A stretch of DNA of 64,000 nucleotides, from positions 1 through 64,000 of the forward strand of contig NZ_MJGC01000037.1 in assembly GCF_001746915.1 (NCBI RefSeq). Direction: 5' to 3'. The notes below the pieces were generated by a model that was not told where the DNA came from, ran no database searches, and saw only the letters and a list, made by a program, of their open reading frames with translations. The stretch is from Desertifilum tharense IPPAS B-1220 (GTDB lineage: Bacteria > Cyanobacteriota > Cyanobacteriia > Cyanobacteriales > Desertifilaceae). Below, in pieces: positions 35,374 through 44,317 of this stretch; the stretch's first letter is position 1, and each line of letters begins with the position of its first letter. A program made the translations under genes and the position numbers.

Positions 35374-37797
35374 ATGCCTACATCGATTTCTCCGAGCAAA
35401 GCTCGGTTGCAGGTTTTAATTGTGGGGGAAGTTCCGGAAGATGCACAACTGCCGATCGAACAGTTGTCAGCTTGTGGTTTTGCTCTGGCTTGGCGGCGCG
35501 TAGAAACGCTTGGGGATTTTGCGATCGCCCTCAGCGAACCCCTAGATTTAATCTTAATTCATACGCCTCTGACCCAATTGGATGCGATCGCGGCGCTGCA
35601 ATTGTTGCGATCGCGCCAACTCTCGCTTCCGGCGATCGTGATTGGGGCGAACGGTACCATTGAAGAGGCGGTACGCTGCATTAAACACGGCGCGACTGAC
35701 TATCTACTCAAAACTCAGTTAACCGGACTTGGGGCGTTGGTGCAACAAGTCTTAGCCCAACAACCGCCCGATCCTGGCTCATTGAACCCTCTGGTTGAGG
35801 CCTGTCCTCATCTACTCTATCAGATGCGTTTGGCACCCTCGCAGGCGGCGATCTTTGACTATATTAGCCCTGCCGTCACCCCTTTAACGGGATACGAACC
35901 CCGCGCGTTTTATGCCGATCCTCAATTGTGGTTTCAGCGCTTGCATCGCGAGGATGCGCGTCAGTGGCGAAAGTCGCTCCAACACCATCCAGGGCGATCG
36001 CTTTCGCGTCTGGTACGCTTTTTTGATAAGCGCGATCGCCTCATTTGGCTAGCCATTCAAGAAAGACCTGTGTATGATTCTACAGGGAATCTATCGAGTT
36101 TTGTAGGGGCGGCCTACGATGCGAGCGATCGCCAACAGCAATGGCTCGATCTAGAAAATGCGGCTCGCAAATATCACAAAATTTTTGAATCGGCAAATGA
36201 TGCCATTCTCATTATCGATCCGAATAGCTATCAAATTTTAGAAGTGAACGAACAAGCCGTTCAATCATTAGGCTATACTCGCGACGAATTTACCCAATTA
36301 AATATCCATCAAATTAGCTCTGTTTCCAGCCCTGAATTTACTGAAATCTTGAACGCTCAAAAACATATCGCGTTTGAGCATCTCTATCGGCGAAAAGATG
36401 GTTCTCTGATGCCTGTTGAAGTGAGTTATTGCTTGTTGGAAGCGAATGGACAGCAATTTTATCAAAGTACCGTTCGCGATATTACAGAACGCCAGCAATT
36501 ACTCAAGACTCTGCAAGCATTAAACGAACAACTCGAACGCAGAATTGCAGAACGCAGTACCAGTCTCAAGCAACTTCTTGAAAAGTTAACCCTAGAAATT
36601 GAACAGCGTCAGGATGTAGAAAGCGCCTTACGTGCCAGCGAAGAAAAGTTTCGTCAACTCGCCGAAAATATCCATCAGGTTTTCTGGATGACTGACTGCA
36701 ACACCGAAGAATTACTCTATATCAACCCAGCCTACGAGCAAATTTGGCAGCGCCCGCTCTCTAGTTTATACAAACAATCCGATTCTTGGATAGATGCCGT
36801 TCATTCAGAAGATCGAGAGCGCGTTTTCATGAATTATCAACGTCAGCTCAAAGGCGAACATATTAAACAAGAATATCGCATCGTTCATCCCGATGGTTCT
36901 ATTCGCTGGCTAGGTTCTACCAGTTTCTCAATTTTGAACGAACAAGGACAAATCTATCGCATTGCTGGGTTAATTGAAGATATTACAGAGCGCAAAAAGA
37001 ATGAAGAAGGAATTCACGAGTCTTTAATTAAAGAAAAAGAACTCAACGAATTGAAATCTCGCTTTGTTTGCATGACTTCCCATGAATTTAGAACTCCCTT
37101 AAGCAGTATTTTATCAGCCGCAGAATTGCTGGGATATTACGGACATCACTGGGATGACAACGAAAAACAAGAACAACTCCAAATCATCCAAGGTGCCGTT
37201 CAACATATGATTGAACTCTTAGAAGATGTGCTGTTAATGGGGCGTACCGAATCCGATCAGCTTTCCTTTAATCCCACGCTCATTGACTTGGATCAATTCT
37301 GTAAGAGTTTAATCCATCAATTGCAAATTAGCGAACAATCTCGTTATATTGGTCAACAACATAATTTGCCTAAAATTCGGTTTAGTTCTGTAAGTCAGTT
37401 GCGTCGCTCATCCGAGTTTAAAGCTTATTTAGATGAAAAGCTATTACGCCAAATCCTCACCAATCTTTTATCGAATTCCCTCAAATATTCCCATCCCAGT
37501 AGTTTGATTGAACTGAACTTACAATTAACTGAAAGAACCATCGTTTTTCAGATTAAAGATACAGGAATTGGCATTCCCGCAGATGAGATTTATAACCTCT
37601 TTGAGCCTTTTTATCGCTGTAGCAATGCTAAATTAGTATCCGGAACGGGTTTAGGACTAGCAATTGTCAAAAAATCAGTAGATTTGCACGGCGGAACCAT
37701 AGAAGTGAGCAGCCAAATTAATGTCGGTACCACCTTTACTGTCACCCTTCCCATTAACTATTGGCTGGCGACACAAGAAAACGAAATCCCCTCTTAA
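35374..37797 (+). CDS. Sensor histidine kinase with degenerate receiver and three PAS domains
   Basis: 807 residues, no membrane spans. Residues ~10-128 have a receiver fold (LQVLIVGE, ...PLDLILIHTPLTQLDAI..., AVRCIKHGATDYLLKTQL), but the phospho-acceptor aspartate position is occupied by His/Thr (LILIHTPL). Three PAS domains follow (ending at YDASDRQQQ, VRDITERQQL and IEDITERKKN), with a coiled coil between the second and third. The kinase core has H-box MTSHEFRTPLSSIL, N-box ILTNLLSNSLKYSHP and G-boxes IKDTGIGIPADE and VSGTGLGLAIVKK. Catalysis appears intact. No partner response regulator is adjacent. The stop overlaps the convergent GNAT gene by four bases. Confidence 0.9.
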   Translation: MPTSISPSKARLQVLIVGEVPEDAQLPIEQLSACGFALAWRRVETLGDFAIALSEPLDLILIHTPLTQLDAIAALQLLRSRQLSLPAIVIGANGTIEEAVRCIKHGATDYLLKTQLTGLGALVQQVLAQQPPDPGSLNPLVEACPHLLYQMRLAPSQAAIFDYISPAVTPLTGYEPRAFYADPQLWFQRLHREDARQWRKSLQHHPGRSLSRLVRFFDKRDRLIWLAIQERPVYDSTGNLSSFVGAAYDASDRQQQWLDLENAARKYHKIFESANDAILIIDPNSYQILEVNEQAVQSLGYTRDEFTQLNIHQISSVSSPEFTEILNAQKHIAFEHLYRRKDGSLMPVEVSYCLLEANGQQFYQSTVRDITERQQLLKTLQALNEQLERRIAERSTSLKQLLEKLTLEIEQRQDVESALRASEEKFRQLAENIHQVFWMTDCNTEELLYINPAYEQIWQRPLSSLYKQSDSWIDAVHSEDRERVFMNYQRQLKGEHIKQEYRIVHPDGSIRWLGSTSFSILNEQGQIYRIAGLIEDITERKKNEEGIHESLIKEKELNELKSRFVCMTSHEFRTPLSSILSAAELLGYYGHHWDDNEKQEQLQIIQGAVQHMIELLEDVLLMGRTESDQLSFNPTLIDLDQFCKSLIHQLQISEQSRYIGQQHNLPKIRFSSVSQLRRSSEFKAYLDEKLLRQILTNLLSNSLKYSHPSSLIELNLQLTERTIVFQIKDTGIGIPADEIYNLFEPFYRCSNAKLVSGTGLGLAIVKKSVDLHGGTIEVSSQINVGTTFTVTLPINYWLATQENEIPS

Positions 37798-38564
37798 ATT
37801 TCGCTGGTTAGAATAAAGCGCCAATCCCAATCATCCATTCCTTGACTAATAACCGTCGCTGTCGCAATGGGGGAGATGCCTTGAGAAGCGATCGCGATCG
37901 CCAATTCATCATTCTCAGGCGTGCAAAACATATGCGCGTATCCCGGTAAAGGGTTAGAATAACCTAGCCCTGCGGTGGCTCCCCATTGAACGTGCAATAA
38001 GGGAAAAATACCTCCGGTACTGGCTAACCTTAAATCCTTAATTCCTTGTAAGGAGAGGTAGGAAATGGGGCCTCGATGTGCGACAACTAGAGAAGAGAAC
38101 CGATCCATTGTCTGTGCATCCAAGCTATAGAGGTTTAGCGTAGTAGCGTGGCGAAATTGCAGAAAGGGAAAGCGTTGATAAATGCTGGCTAAACGGCTAG
38201 GATTCATTAAAATGGCGTAGAGGCGAGCGCACTTTTGCTGATTTCCCCCAAGCGCCGAACGTAACAAGCGCAGCGAGAGATATTGGCGCTGATAGTCGGG
38301 ATGGACTTTAAGATCGCACAAATACCAAGCCAGAGAGTCAGAAAGCTGGCGCAGAATTCCCGCACCCACAGCGGCGACGCGATCGCCATCAAGCGCGACA
38401 TAATAATGAACATCCCCCAGACGATCGAAAAAGGCAAAATAATTCAACCCATGCTCGATCTGAAAAAAGTCATTGCCTAAAGGATACTGGGCAATTTGTT
38501 CGATTGCAGCAATCGAGGCTTGAAACTGCAAGCGGTCTTCAAGGGTGAGACAATGGAACTTCAT
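37794..38564 (-). CDS. GNAT-like acyltransferase, last gene of the desaturase operon
   Basis: 256 residues from the ATG at 38564, which overlaps the upstream stop as ATGA. The central part fits a GNAT fold: VHYYVALDGDRVAAVGAGILRQL, then WYLCDLKVHPDYQRQYLSLRLLRSAL near residue 90, where the acetyl-CoA pyrophosphate loop would be Y/Q-R-x-Y/L rather than the strict Q/RxxGxG/A. The C-terminal ~100 residues are unassigned. Acyl transfer to an amine is the family role; the substrate is unknown. Translational coupling ties it to the three upstream genes. Confidence 0.65.
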   Translation of the reverse strand: MKFHCLTLEDRLQFQASIAAIEQIAQYPLGNDFFQIEHGLNYFAFFDRLGDVHYYVALDGDRVAAVGAGILRQLSDSLAWYLCDLKVHPDYQRQYLSLRLLRSALGGNQQKCARLYAILMNPSRLASIYQRFPFLQFRHATTLNLYSLDAQTMDRFSSLVVAHRGPISYLSLQGIKDLRLASTGGIFPLLHVQWGATAGLGYSNPLPGYAHMFCTPENDELAIAIASQGISPIATATVISQGMDDWDWRFILTSEI

Positions 38565-39625
38565 AGACAAAATCCGACAACCACTTCCCGGTAAAAGAAA
38601 GAACGGTCTAACTTTAAAAGGCGATCGCTCAAACTCTCATCCACTTCTAGATGTTCTGCCATCACCTCAGCTAAGATAAGGTCGCCATTCAACCGCCTTC
38701 CCAACAACGCGCCACCAGGATGCAAGGATTGTACGGCTAACGCAAGCATGACATGAAGATCGGCTAGCGGCATCCAGTCAGAGATATTGGAAAATTGGAT
38801 CAGATCGAACTTTTCTGACTCAGCCAGTTGCAGCAGTTTTTCGCTAAAGACGCCGAGGTGGAGGTGGAGGCGATCGCAATTTTGCCGGATAATAGCCTGT
38901 GCGTCGGCTTGGAGATACAAAGGTTTTTGAATATAAGTCTCTTGCCAAACCTGGCTGAGAAAGTAATTCTGTTGGGGATGAAACCGTTGCAACGCCTGCG
39001 CGAAAACATCGGCAAAATGTTCGCCAAAACTCCGCTCCATCGAATAATTAACAGCCGCCTCTCCAAAGGTGTTGGCGAGTTTCTGACGCTCGAAGACCCT
39101 TTCAAACGTTTTTGACCATTGGGGATGGTTAATGGCGCTTTCAGGTGCGGCTAAAGGGTCTAATCCCAGGTGATGGAAGGCTTTTGCAAGTTCGCGAAAT
39201 AGTTGTTCAAATCGTCCCACGCGGTTAACGCCAAAGGCAATTTCGGGTTGGCGGTTATCCCAAAAAGTTTGGCTGGAGGTGGGTAAGTGCGATCGCAACT
39301 GCTGGTATAACTGGAGTCGTTCGGCTTCGCTAACGCTGAAATCTGCACCGATGAGTTGCAGTTGTGCGGCTAAACTCAGATGCAAAAGTGCCTGTCGGCG
39401 TAACTCAACTAAGTGTAACTGCGCCGGGTTGAAATCTACCGCTTCAATGGCACCAATGGCGGGATGTACCAGCAAACTCAACGCCGTACAACCCCCAGAC
39501 GCAATTAGCAAAACGCGCAGGGGACGATTGGTTTTAGCCGCTAACCGTTCGATAACTTGCAACTCAATTTCAGGATCTTCGCGGGTTTGAGAAAAAGCAA
39601 GTTCAGAGGCAGGGGAGCAAACCAT
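38561..39625 (-). CDS. DUF3419 protein, BtaA-like aminocarboxypropyl transferase candidate
   Basis: 354 residues from the ATG at 39625, seven bases after TTTGGAG; nine upstream codons lie deeper in the preceding gene. It has a Rossmann SAM-binding start (PLRVLLIASGGCTALSLL near residue 40, then IEAVDFNPAQLHLVELRRQAL), a middle segment with FGEHFADVFAQAL and a C-terminal methyltransferase-like strand set (KFDLIQFSNISDWMP, LHPGGALLGRRLNGD). DUF3419 includes BtaA, which transfers the 3-amino-3-carboxypropyl group of SAM to diacylglycerol for betaine lipids. No BtaB-like methyltransferase is beside it, so the acceptor may differ. It overlaps the upstream oxidase by 23 bases and the downstream GNAT gene by four. 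Confidence 0.75.
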   Translation of the reverse strand: MVCSPASELAFSQTREDPEIELQVIERLAAKTNRPLRVLLIASGGCTALSLLVHPAIGAIEAVDFNPAQLHLVELRRQALLHLSLAAQLQLIGADFSVSEAERLQLYQQLRSHLPTSSQTFWDNRQPEIAFGVNRVGRFEQLFRELAKAFHHLGLDPLAAPESAINHPQWSKTFERVFERQKLANTFGEAAVNYSMERSFGEHFADVFAQALQRFHPQQNYFLSQVWQETYIQKPLYLQADAQAIIRQNCDRLHLHLGVFSEKLLQLAESEKFDLIQFSNISDWMPLADLHVMLALAVQSLHPGGALLGRRLNGDLILAEVMAEHLEVDESLSDRLLKLDRSFFYREVVVGFCL

Positions 39626-40334
39626 CGTATAAACTCCAAAAGTAGTAGGCACCTAAAAGGATGGCTTGTGCGAGGGAGGCGCGGCTGTGGGGAAGATCCC
39701 AACTCAGGGTGGCTATGGCGAGTAAGTCTTCGGCGTGTTGCGTATCTAAAATTTCGTGGGTGGTGTAGTGAGATTGACTGCCCGGAAGCACCCAATTCCG
39801 CTCTAATAGGGTATGAGCGATCGCGCCACTAATTCCCACATAGAGATATTCAATTGTTCCTAGCATGGCTGCACTGGCTTCTGGGGGTTGGGTGAGGCAA
39901 TGGGACAAAATGGAGGAGTTAAAGGCGAGAACCGGGATGGTACAAGGGGTTTCTAGTTGTGCGGGGGTTGCGCCGAGTGCTTGCAGATAGCGGTGAAAGG
40001 TGGCTTTGTGGGAGAAAGCGCGATCGCCTTTACCATGTTCTTCGGCGATATTCTCAAAGAGTGCCATGCGCGTTTCTAAAACGGGAATGCGTGCTAAAAC
40101 CGCCGCTAAGGCTTGCGAAAAAGATTCGACTGCAAACCGAAAGGGAATTTGACTCTGGCAAAATGCTTGTCGCGAGGTGGGGGTTGCTTGCATCCACAGG
40201 AGATAGGGATGAGTGTCAAAATCATAAACGCACTCGACATGCAACACGGCAGCTTTGAGGGTGGGATATGCCATTAAGTCTTGCCAGCCAAGGGTTTGAG
40301 GAGAAATGGTCGGTCGATGGGTGAGTTGTGGCAT
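39603..40334 (-). CDS. Haem-oxygenase-like di-iron oxidase (HDO / iron-containing redox enzyme)
   Basis: 243 residues from the ATG at 40334, preceded by TTTGGAG; a start five codons earlier is possible. The helical fold and ligand pattern match the HDO superfamily (UndA, BesC, SznF-like): FENIAEEHGKGDRAFSHKATFHRYLQALG near residues 100-130 supplies Glu and His ligands, EYLYVG near 175 a Glu, and HYTTHEILDTQHAEDLL near 200 the His-Asp-His set. Such enzymes use O2 and two irons for oxidative C-C or C-N cleavage, N-oxidation or fatty-acid decarboxylation. Five to twenty bases from the desaturase stop, it is clearly co-transcribed. Confidence 0.78.
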   Translation of the reverse strand: MPQLTHRPTISPQTLGWQDLMAYPTLKAAVLHVECVYDFDTHPYLLWMQATPTSRQAFCQSQIPFRFAVESFSQALAAVLARIPVLETRMALFENIAEEHGKGDRAFSHKATFHRYLQALGATPAQLETPCTIPVLAFNSSILSHCLTQPPEASAAMLGTIEYLYVGISGAIAHTLLERNWVLPGSQSHYTTHEILDTQHAEDLLAIATLSWDLPHSRASLAQAILLGAYYFWSLYDGLLPCL

Positions 40335-40354
40335 CAAGGTAAACTCCAAAGAGG

Positions 40355-41302
40355 TTAGGCTTTAGGCAGAATCGCGACGCTACCTGTCGTGGTTTGGGTG
40401 AGACTTGCGATCGCAAAGTCGCGCACAAAGGAAAAGTAAGACGGAATATAAGGCGCGCCGCGTCTTTCGAGTTCTGCTTTCAATGCAGCGTGCAACTGTG
40501 GCAAGTGATACCAGGGAACCGCCGGATAGAGGTGATGCTCTAGGTGATAGTTTTCATTACACATAAAAAAGCGGACTAGCGGTGAGGTGAGGATGGTGCG
40601 CGTTCCTCGAATGATGTCCGTTTCGGGTTCTAACAGGGTATGCTGGCTCATGCCGCGAATATTTACCATGACGTTAATCGCTAGCATGGGTATCAACCAA
40701 CCGTGAACCCAAAAGGCGGAGGGAATGGGAGATAAAATTGCGCCGATAACGCCTAAACCCAGTAACAGCACTTCCAAGACAATCCAGAATCGTTCTTTAG
40801 CGTTTCCCTGAAGCCAACCTAAAATTGGGATAGCCACCAAGTAAACCGGATAGCCAATAATTAATCTTCCCCAATACATCAGGAAGACTAACCCAGGCTG
40901 GCGGGTATAGTTTTTATAGCGATCGGGATCGCCTTCATCGCCGAGATGTTGATGATGTTTGAGGTGCAATACTTGATAGGCGGAAAAGTTTTGTCCAACG
41001 GGTAAGGCACAGGCGATACTCAAAAATCGGTTAATGTGGGGATTGCGATCTAAAACGCCATGTACGCCTTCATGGGTGAATAAGCTAATCCCATGCAGGG
41101 AAGCGGCTGCTATCAGATAAAAGGGAATACCCACCAGGTAAATCCAGAAACCGGGGAGAATTTGGGAAAGGTGAAAAACGGCGATCGCGCTTGTGCTATA
41201 CAATCCTAGAAAAATCAGCAGGCGCGTATAGGAGTGATGTTCTTGATGATAGAGCGTTTGCAGTAATTCGGGAGCAATTTGAGGTTTGTCCAAAGACTTC
41301 AT
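40355..41302 (-). CDS. Membrane fatty-acid desaturase-type oxygenase
   Basis: 315 residues from the ATG at 41302; a TTG at 41356 opens the frame but adds an atypical tail. Four membrane spans and three histidine boxes: HEGVH near residue 100, HLKHH near 137 and HLEHH near 264. This is the di-iron desaturase/hydroxylase family of membrane lipids. First gene of the four-gene leftward operon with HDO oxidase, DUF3419 and GNAT genes. It could desaturate or hydroxylate an acyl chain used by the downstream enzymes (inference). Confidence 0.85.
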   Translation of the reverse strand: MKSLDKPQIAPELLQTLYHQEHHSYTRLLIFLGLYSTSAIAVFHLSQILPGFWIYLVGIPFYLIAAASLHGISLFTHEGVHGVLDRNPHINRFLSIACALPVGQNFSAYQVLHLKHHQHLGDEGDPDRYKNYTRQPGLVFLMYWGRLIIGYPVYLVAIPILGWLQGNAKERFWIVLEVLLLGLGVIGAILSPIPSAFWVHGWLIPMLAINVMVNIRGMSQHTLLEPETDIIRGTRTILTSPLVRFFMCNENYHLEHHLYPAVPWYHLPQLHAALKAELERRGAPYIPSYFSFVRDFAIASLTQTTTGSVAILPKA

Positions 41303-41506
41303 AGAGGCTAGACACTGCTTGAGATTAACTTGACGATCTCCGAAGAGAACCCCCAAAAATTGAGCTAGGGTGTAACTTCACAAACTGACCCCCCCAATTC
41401 CGTAAAGTTAAATAGAAAGATGGGAATCCCCCAGCGCAGGCACTCTCAATCATTTCAAAACTTGAAAATTGCAATCGTCAATTGCTACGCTAAGACCTTA
41501 AATCAA

Positions 41507-42406
41507 CTAAAACACAATTAACCCTGAAGTTAAATCCTGACTCAAATAAGGGTCTCGATTAACAATCAAGCAAGACTTGCCATTCGGAAGTAAAATCACT
41601 TCTCCAAAGTTGGCAATTTTAGGGTATTGCGTCCAGTTTTTAACCTGCTTTTGAAGATAAATCACGGGTTGCGTCGGGTTGGCGACATCAAACACTTCCA
41701 GATGAAATAGACCAGAATAGTAGGTGACAGTTTGCCAACCGGATTTCCCGATGTGAAAAGGATACCCTTCCCAGCCACTAAAATACTCCTGCCGCGTGGA
41801 GGGGCGATAGTCGGAAATAGAAAGGGCGATCGCATATTGTTGACCTTGATTGGTATATCCTCTTACCTCCGGAACGATCGGTTCTACTGAAAAGGATGTG
41901 CGGATAGTGTCTGTTCCAGCCAGTTTCAGTTGAGGAAAACGATCGGGGGGAAGCGGTTTTGAGACTTCTTGTTGCGGTTCTGGGTTGAATGACTGGAAGG
42001 ACTCAAATGCAATCGGTGTAGCTTGGAATGAAGTGAGTTGAACCTGCCAGACTTGCGGGCGAGTTGACAGATTTTCCGGCTTCCAAACAAAATCGGGAGC
42101 ATAGCTACCATATTGCAGGGTTTCAGTTAGAAAAATCCGGCTGCGATCGGAGGCTGTGGTAGATGGACTTGCACCTGTAGCCACATAAATTCTAGGATCG
42201 GACAATTTCAGCATCCCTTCTTCACTCCACAGATGGGCGTTGTGTTTCCCTTGGATGATGTGCCAGGGAGTCTCGCTATCGGATAAATGAATCTGGGCAG
42301 AGGTGCAGCTTCCGATTAAAAAAATAAGGATTCCACTCAGGAGCAAAAATGTGCTGGGCTGAATTCGGAAAATGTTAAATCTGGCCTGAAAGATTTCCCA
42401 TTTCAT
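41507..42406 (-). CDS. Predicted lipoprotein of unknown function
   Basis: 299 residues. A basic and hydrophobic N-terminus (FRIQPSTFLLLSGILIFLIGSC) ends in a lipobox-like LIGSC, so membrane anchoring by a lipid is predicted with the cysteine near residue 34. The rest is rich in aromatic residues and beta-prone (WHIIQGKHNAHLWSEEG, YPFHIGKSGWQTVTYYSGLFHLEVFDV). No family recognised. It is in line with, and 125 bases downstream of, the WD40 gene. Confidence 0.65.
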   Translation of the reverse strand: MKWEIFQARFNIFRIQPSTFLLLSGILIFLIGSCTSAQIHLSDSETPWHIIQGKHNAHLWSEEGMLKLSDPRIYVATGASPSTTASDRSRIFLTETLQYGSYAPDFVWKPENLSTRPQVWQVQLTSFQATPIAFESFQSFNPEPQQEVSKPLPPDRFPQLKLAGTDTIRTSFSVEPIVPEVRGYTNQGQQYAIALSISDYRPSTRQEYFSGWEGYPFHIGKSGWQTVTYYSGLFHLEVFDVANPTQPVIYLQKQVKNWTQYPKIANFGEVILLPNGKSCLIVNRDPYLSQDLTSGLIVF

Positions 42407-42531
42407 GGTTGTATACCGGTGGACTATAAAGACTTGATCCAGCCAGCGAGCGCTGCACGAGTTCTTCTAATCTCGAAAAGTTAAAATAAGCGTGAAGCTC
42501 CAATCGCAGTTTAGCCGTATAACCGCTGAGT

Positions 42532-44124
42532 TTACAAGCGTTGTAAAACTTGAATTTGAGATTCTTGAGCGTCAATAATTCCCGCGATCGCGCTTGCGTC
42601 TGCACTTAGGGTTAGCTGTCGCATTTGGGATTGCGCGAGGTTGGCTTCTAACTGGGAGGTTTCAGCATTCCAAACGAATAACCGTTGGGGCGTGCTATAA
42701 AGAAGGCGATCGCCATCAAAACTCATCCGATTCCATCCCCAATCGTGAGATAAAGGTAAGGTGATTTCCGCCTTTAACTTCCCTGTTGCTGAATCCCACA
42801 TTTTAAGGGTGGTGCTGTTTTTGTGATGGGAAAGCGTCGCGACGGTTTGACCATCCGGGCTGAGGCGAGCATTGGAAAGGGTTTGATAAAATAAATTAGC
42901 GCCTTTAATGTGTAACTGTTGGTGCGTTTTCAAATCCCAAACCATCAGTTTTTGACCCAATTCAACTAAGGCTTTTTGACCATCCGGACTGAGATCCAAA
43001 CAGGCAAAGTGCTGAACGATTGAAACAGAACCAATAGAAGTTTCAGTAGTTGTCAAATCAGGAAGGGTGGCTTGCAATTCCCCCGTCGCCAAATCCCAAA
43101 TCTTAATCTCATCGTTGCTGCTACTGGTGAGGGTTTGACCATCGGGGGAGATTCTCACCTGAGCAATCTCGCTAGAATGACCTTTAAGGAGTTTGGCAGG
43201 TCGATCTGAGTTTAGATCCCAAATGCGAATCATGCGATCGCCACTTCCACTCACGACTGTTGTACCATTAGGTGCGATCGCGATCGCTTGAATTACCCCA
43301 GAATCGCTTTGCAGGGTTCGTTTTAACTCCCCATTCGGCACATCCCAAACCCGCAACGCCTTATCGGTTCCGCCACTCACCAGCATTTGACCCTTTGCAC
43401 TCAACGCGATCGCGCTGACCGTTGGATGTCCTTCTAGGGTACGAACAACCTTAAAATCGCAATAGGGAGACGCTACTGTCGCCTGAGAACAAGATTGAGA
43501 CTCCGCAGATACGGTATAGTGGACAACCGAGAAATCATTCCAAAACAGGGCAACGACAGCGATCGCGATCGCCCCAAAACCGATTAAAATCCTTCTGGGC
43601 GTCAGAAAATTAAACTCCTCGACAGGCTGCGATAACGTTCCCCCTAAAAGCATTTGCGTCAGTTCGCGACGGCTGCGATTAGCCTCATACCAAAACGCCT
43701 GCAAGAATACAATCAATATCAGCGTGGGTAATCCTACAAATAGCCACCCCTCCCAAGGGATATCCCCAGAAAAACCACTCAATACCAACATCGGAAGGGT
43801 AACGCTGTACCAAGTCGAACACCAAAACAGCAAGAACCCGATGACAAAAGGATGCAACTTCATCGTGACATGAACTGCAATCCCTGCGGGTAACTTTTCA
43901 AATCTCCCCTGAATAATGGGTAAAAATGAATTGCGATAATGAATAATCCGATAAATCTCAAAACCGGAAATGTTAATTCGTCCTTGGTAAGGCGCATGGT
44001 TGCGAGAAAAAGAAGAACGAAACGCTTTAGGCGCTTCCACATGAGCCTCTAGCTTCTCAATGACATCCACTAAGGAATCTTGAGTTTGAATAGTAAACCG
44101 ATTGTAAGGTAAAATTTTCACCAT
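42532..44124 (-). CDS. Membrane-anchored WD40 repeat protein
   Basis: 530 residues; GGAG six bases upstream of the ATG. The first ~165 residues form a cyanobacterial membrane domain (IIHYRNSFLPIIQGRFE, then two spans at ~95-150) that I have seen only as a conserved hypothetical module. A third span (IGFGAIAIAVVALFWNDF) near 185 leads to a beta-propeller of about seven WD40 repeats: VSGGTDKALRVWDVPNGEL, VSGSGDRMIRIWDLNSDRP, SSSNDEIKIWDLATGEL and weaker copies to the C-terminus. A scaffold or binding role is likely. Confidence 0.8.
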   Translation of the reverse strand: MVKILPYNRFTIQTQDSLVDVIEKLEAHVEAPKAFRSSFSRNHAPYQGRINISGFEIYRIIHYRNSFLPIIQGRFEKLPAGIAVHVTMKLHPFVIGFLLFWCSTWYSVTLPMLVLSGFSGDIPWEGWLFVGLPTLILIVFLQAFWYEANRSRRELTQMLLGGTLSQPVEEFNFLTPRRILIGFGAIAIAVVALFWNDFSVVHYTVSAESQSCSQATVASPYCDFKVVRTLEGHPTVSAIALSAKGQMLVSGGTDKALRVWDVPNGELKRTLQSDSGVIQAIAIAPNGTTVVSGSGDRMIRIWDLNSDRPAKLLKGHSSEIAQVRISPDGQTLTSSSNDEIKIWDLATGELQATLPDLTTTETSIGSVSIVQHFACLDLSPDGQKALVELGQKLMVWDLKTHQQLHIKGANLFYQTLSNARLSPDGQTVATLSHHKNSTTLKMWDSATGKLKAEITLPLSHDWGWNRMSFDGDRLLYSTPQRLFVWNAETSQLEANLAQSQMRQLTLSADASAIAGIIDAQESQIQVLQRL

Positions 44125-44171
44125 ATCTAGCTCCTACAATTTGACTTGAACAAGATAGGCGACTTGGCGGG

Positions 44172-44306
44172 TTAACGACTTATCAAATCCTGAAAAGAAC
44201 TGTTGAAGTTGGGTTGAGCGCTTTCTCTCTGTTTTCCTTCACAGCTAATTAATAGCCCTACGCTCAAGATGGCTATAACCCCTTTCATCAGTTTTATATT
44301 TATCAT
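44172..44306 (-). CDS. Possible small lipoprotein
   Basis: 44 residues from the ATG at 44306 (or 38 from 44288). MKGVIAILSVGLLISCEGKQRES has a signal-peptide hydrophobic core and a lipobox (LISC); about 22 polar residues follow. It sits between the LRR and WD40 genes in the same direction, 47 bases before the WD40 start. GGAG is 13 bases from the first ATG, so translation initiation is not strong evidence. It may be real or chance. Confidence 0.4.
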   Translation of the reverse strand: MINIKLMKGVIAILSVGLLISCEGKQRESAQPNFNSSFQDLISR

Positions 44307-44317
44307 ATTAATAAAAA

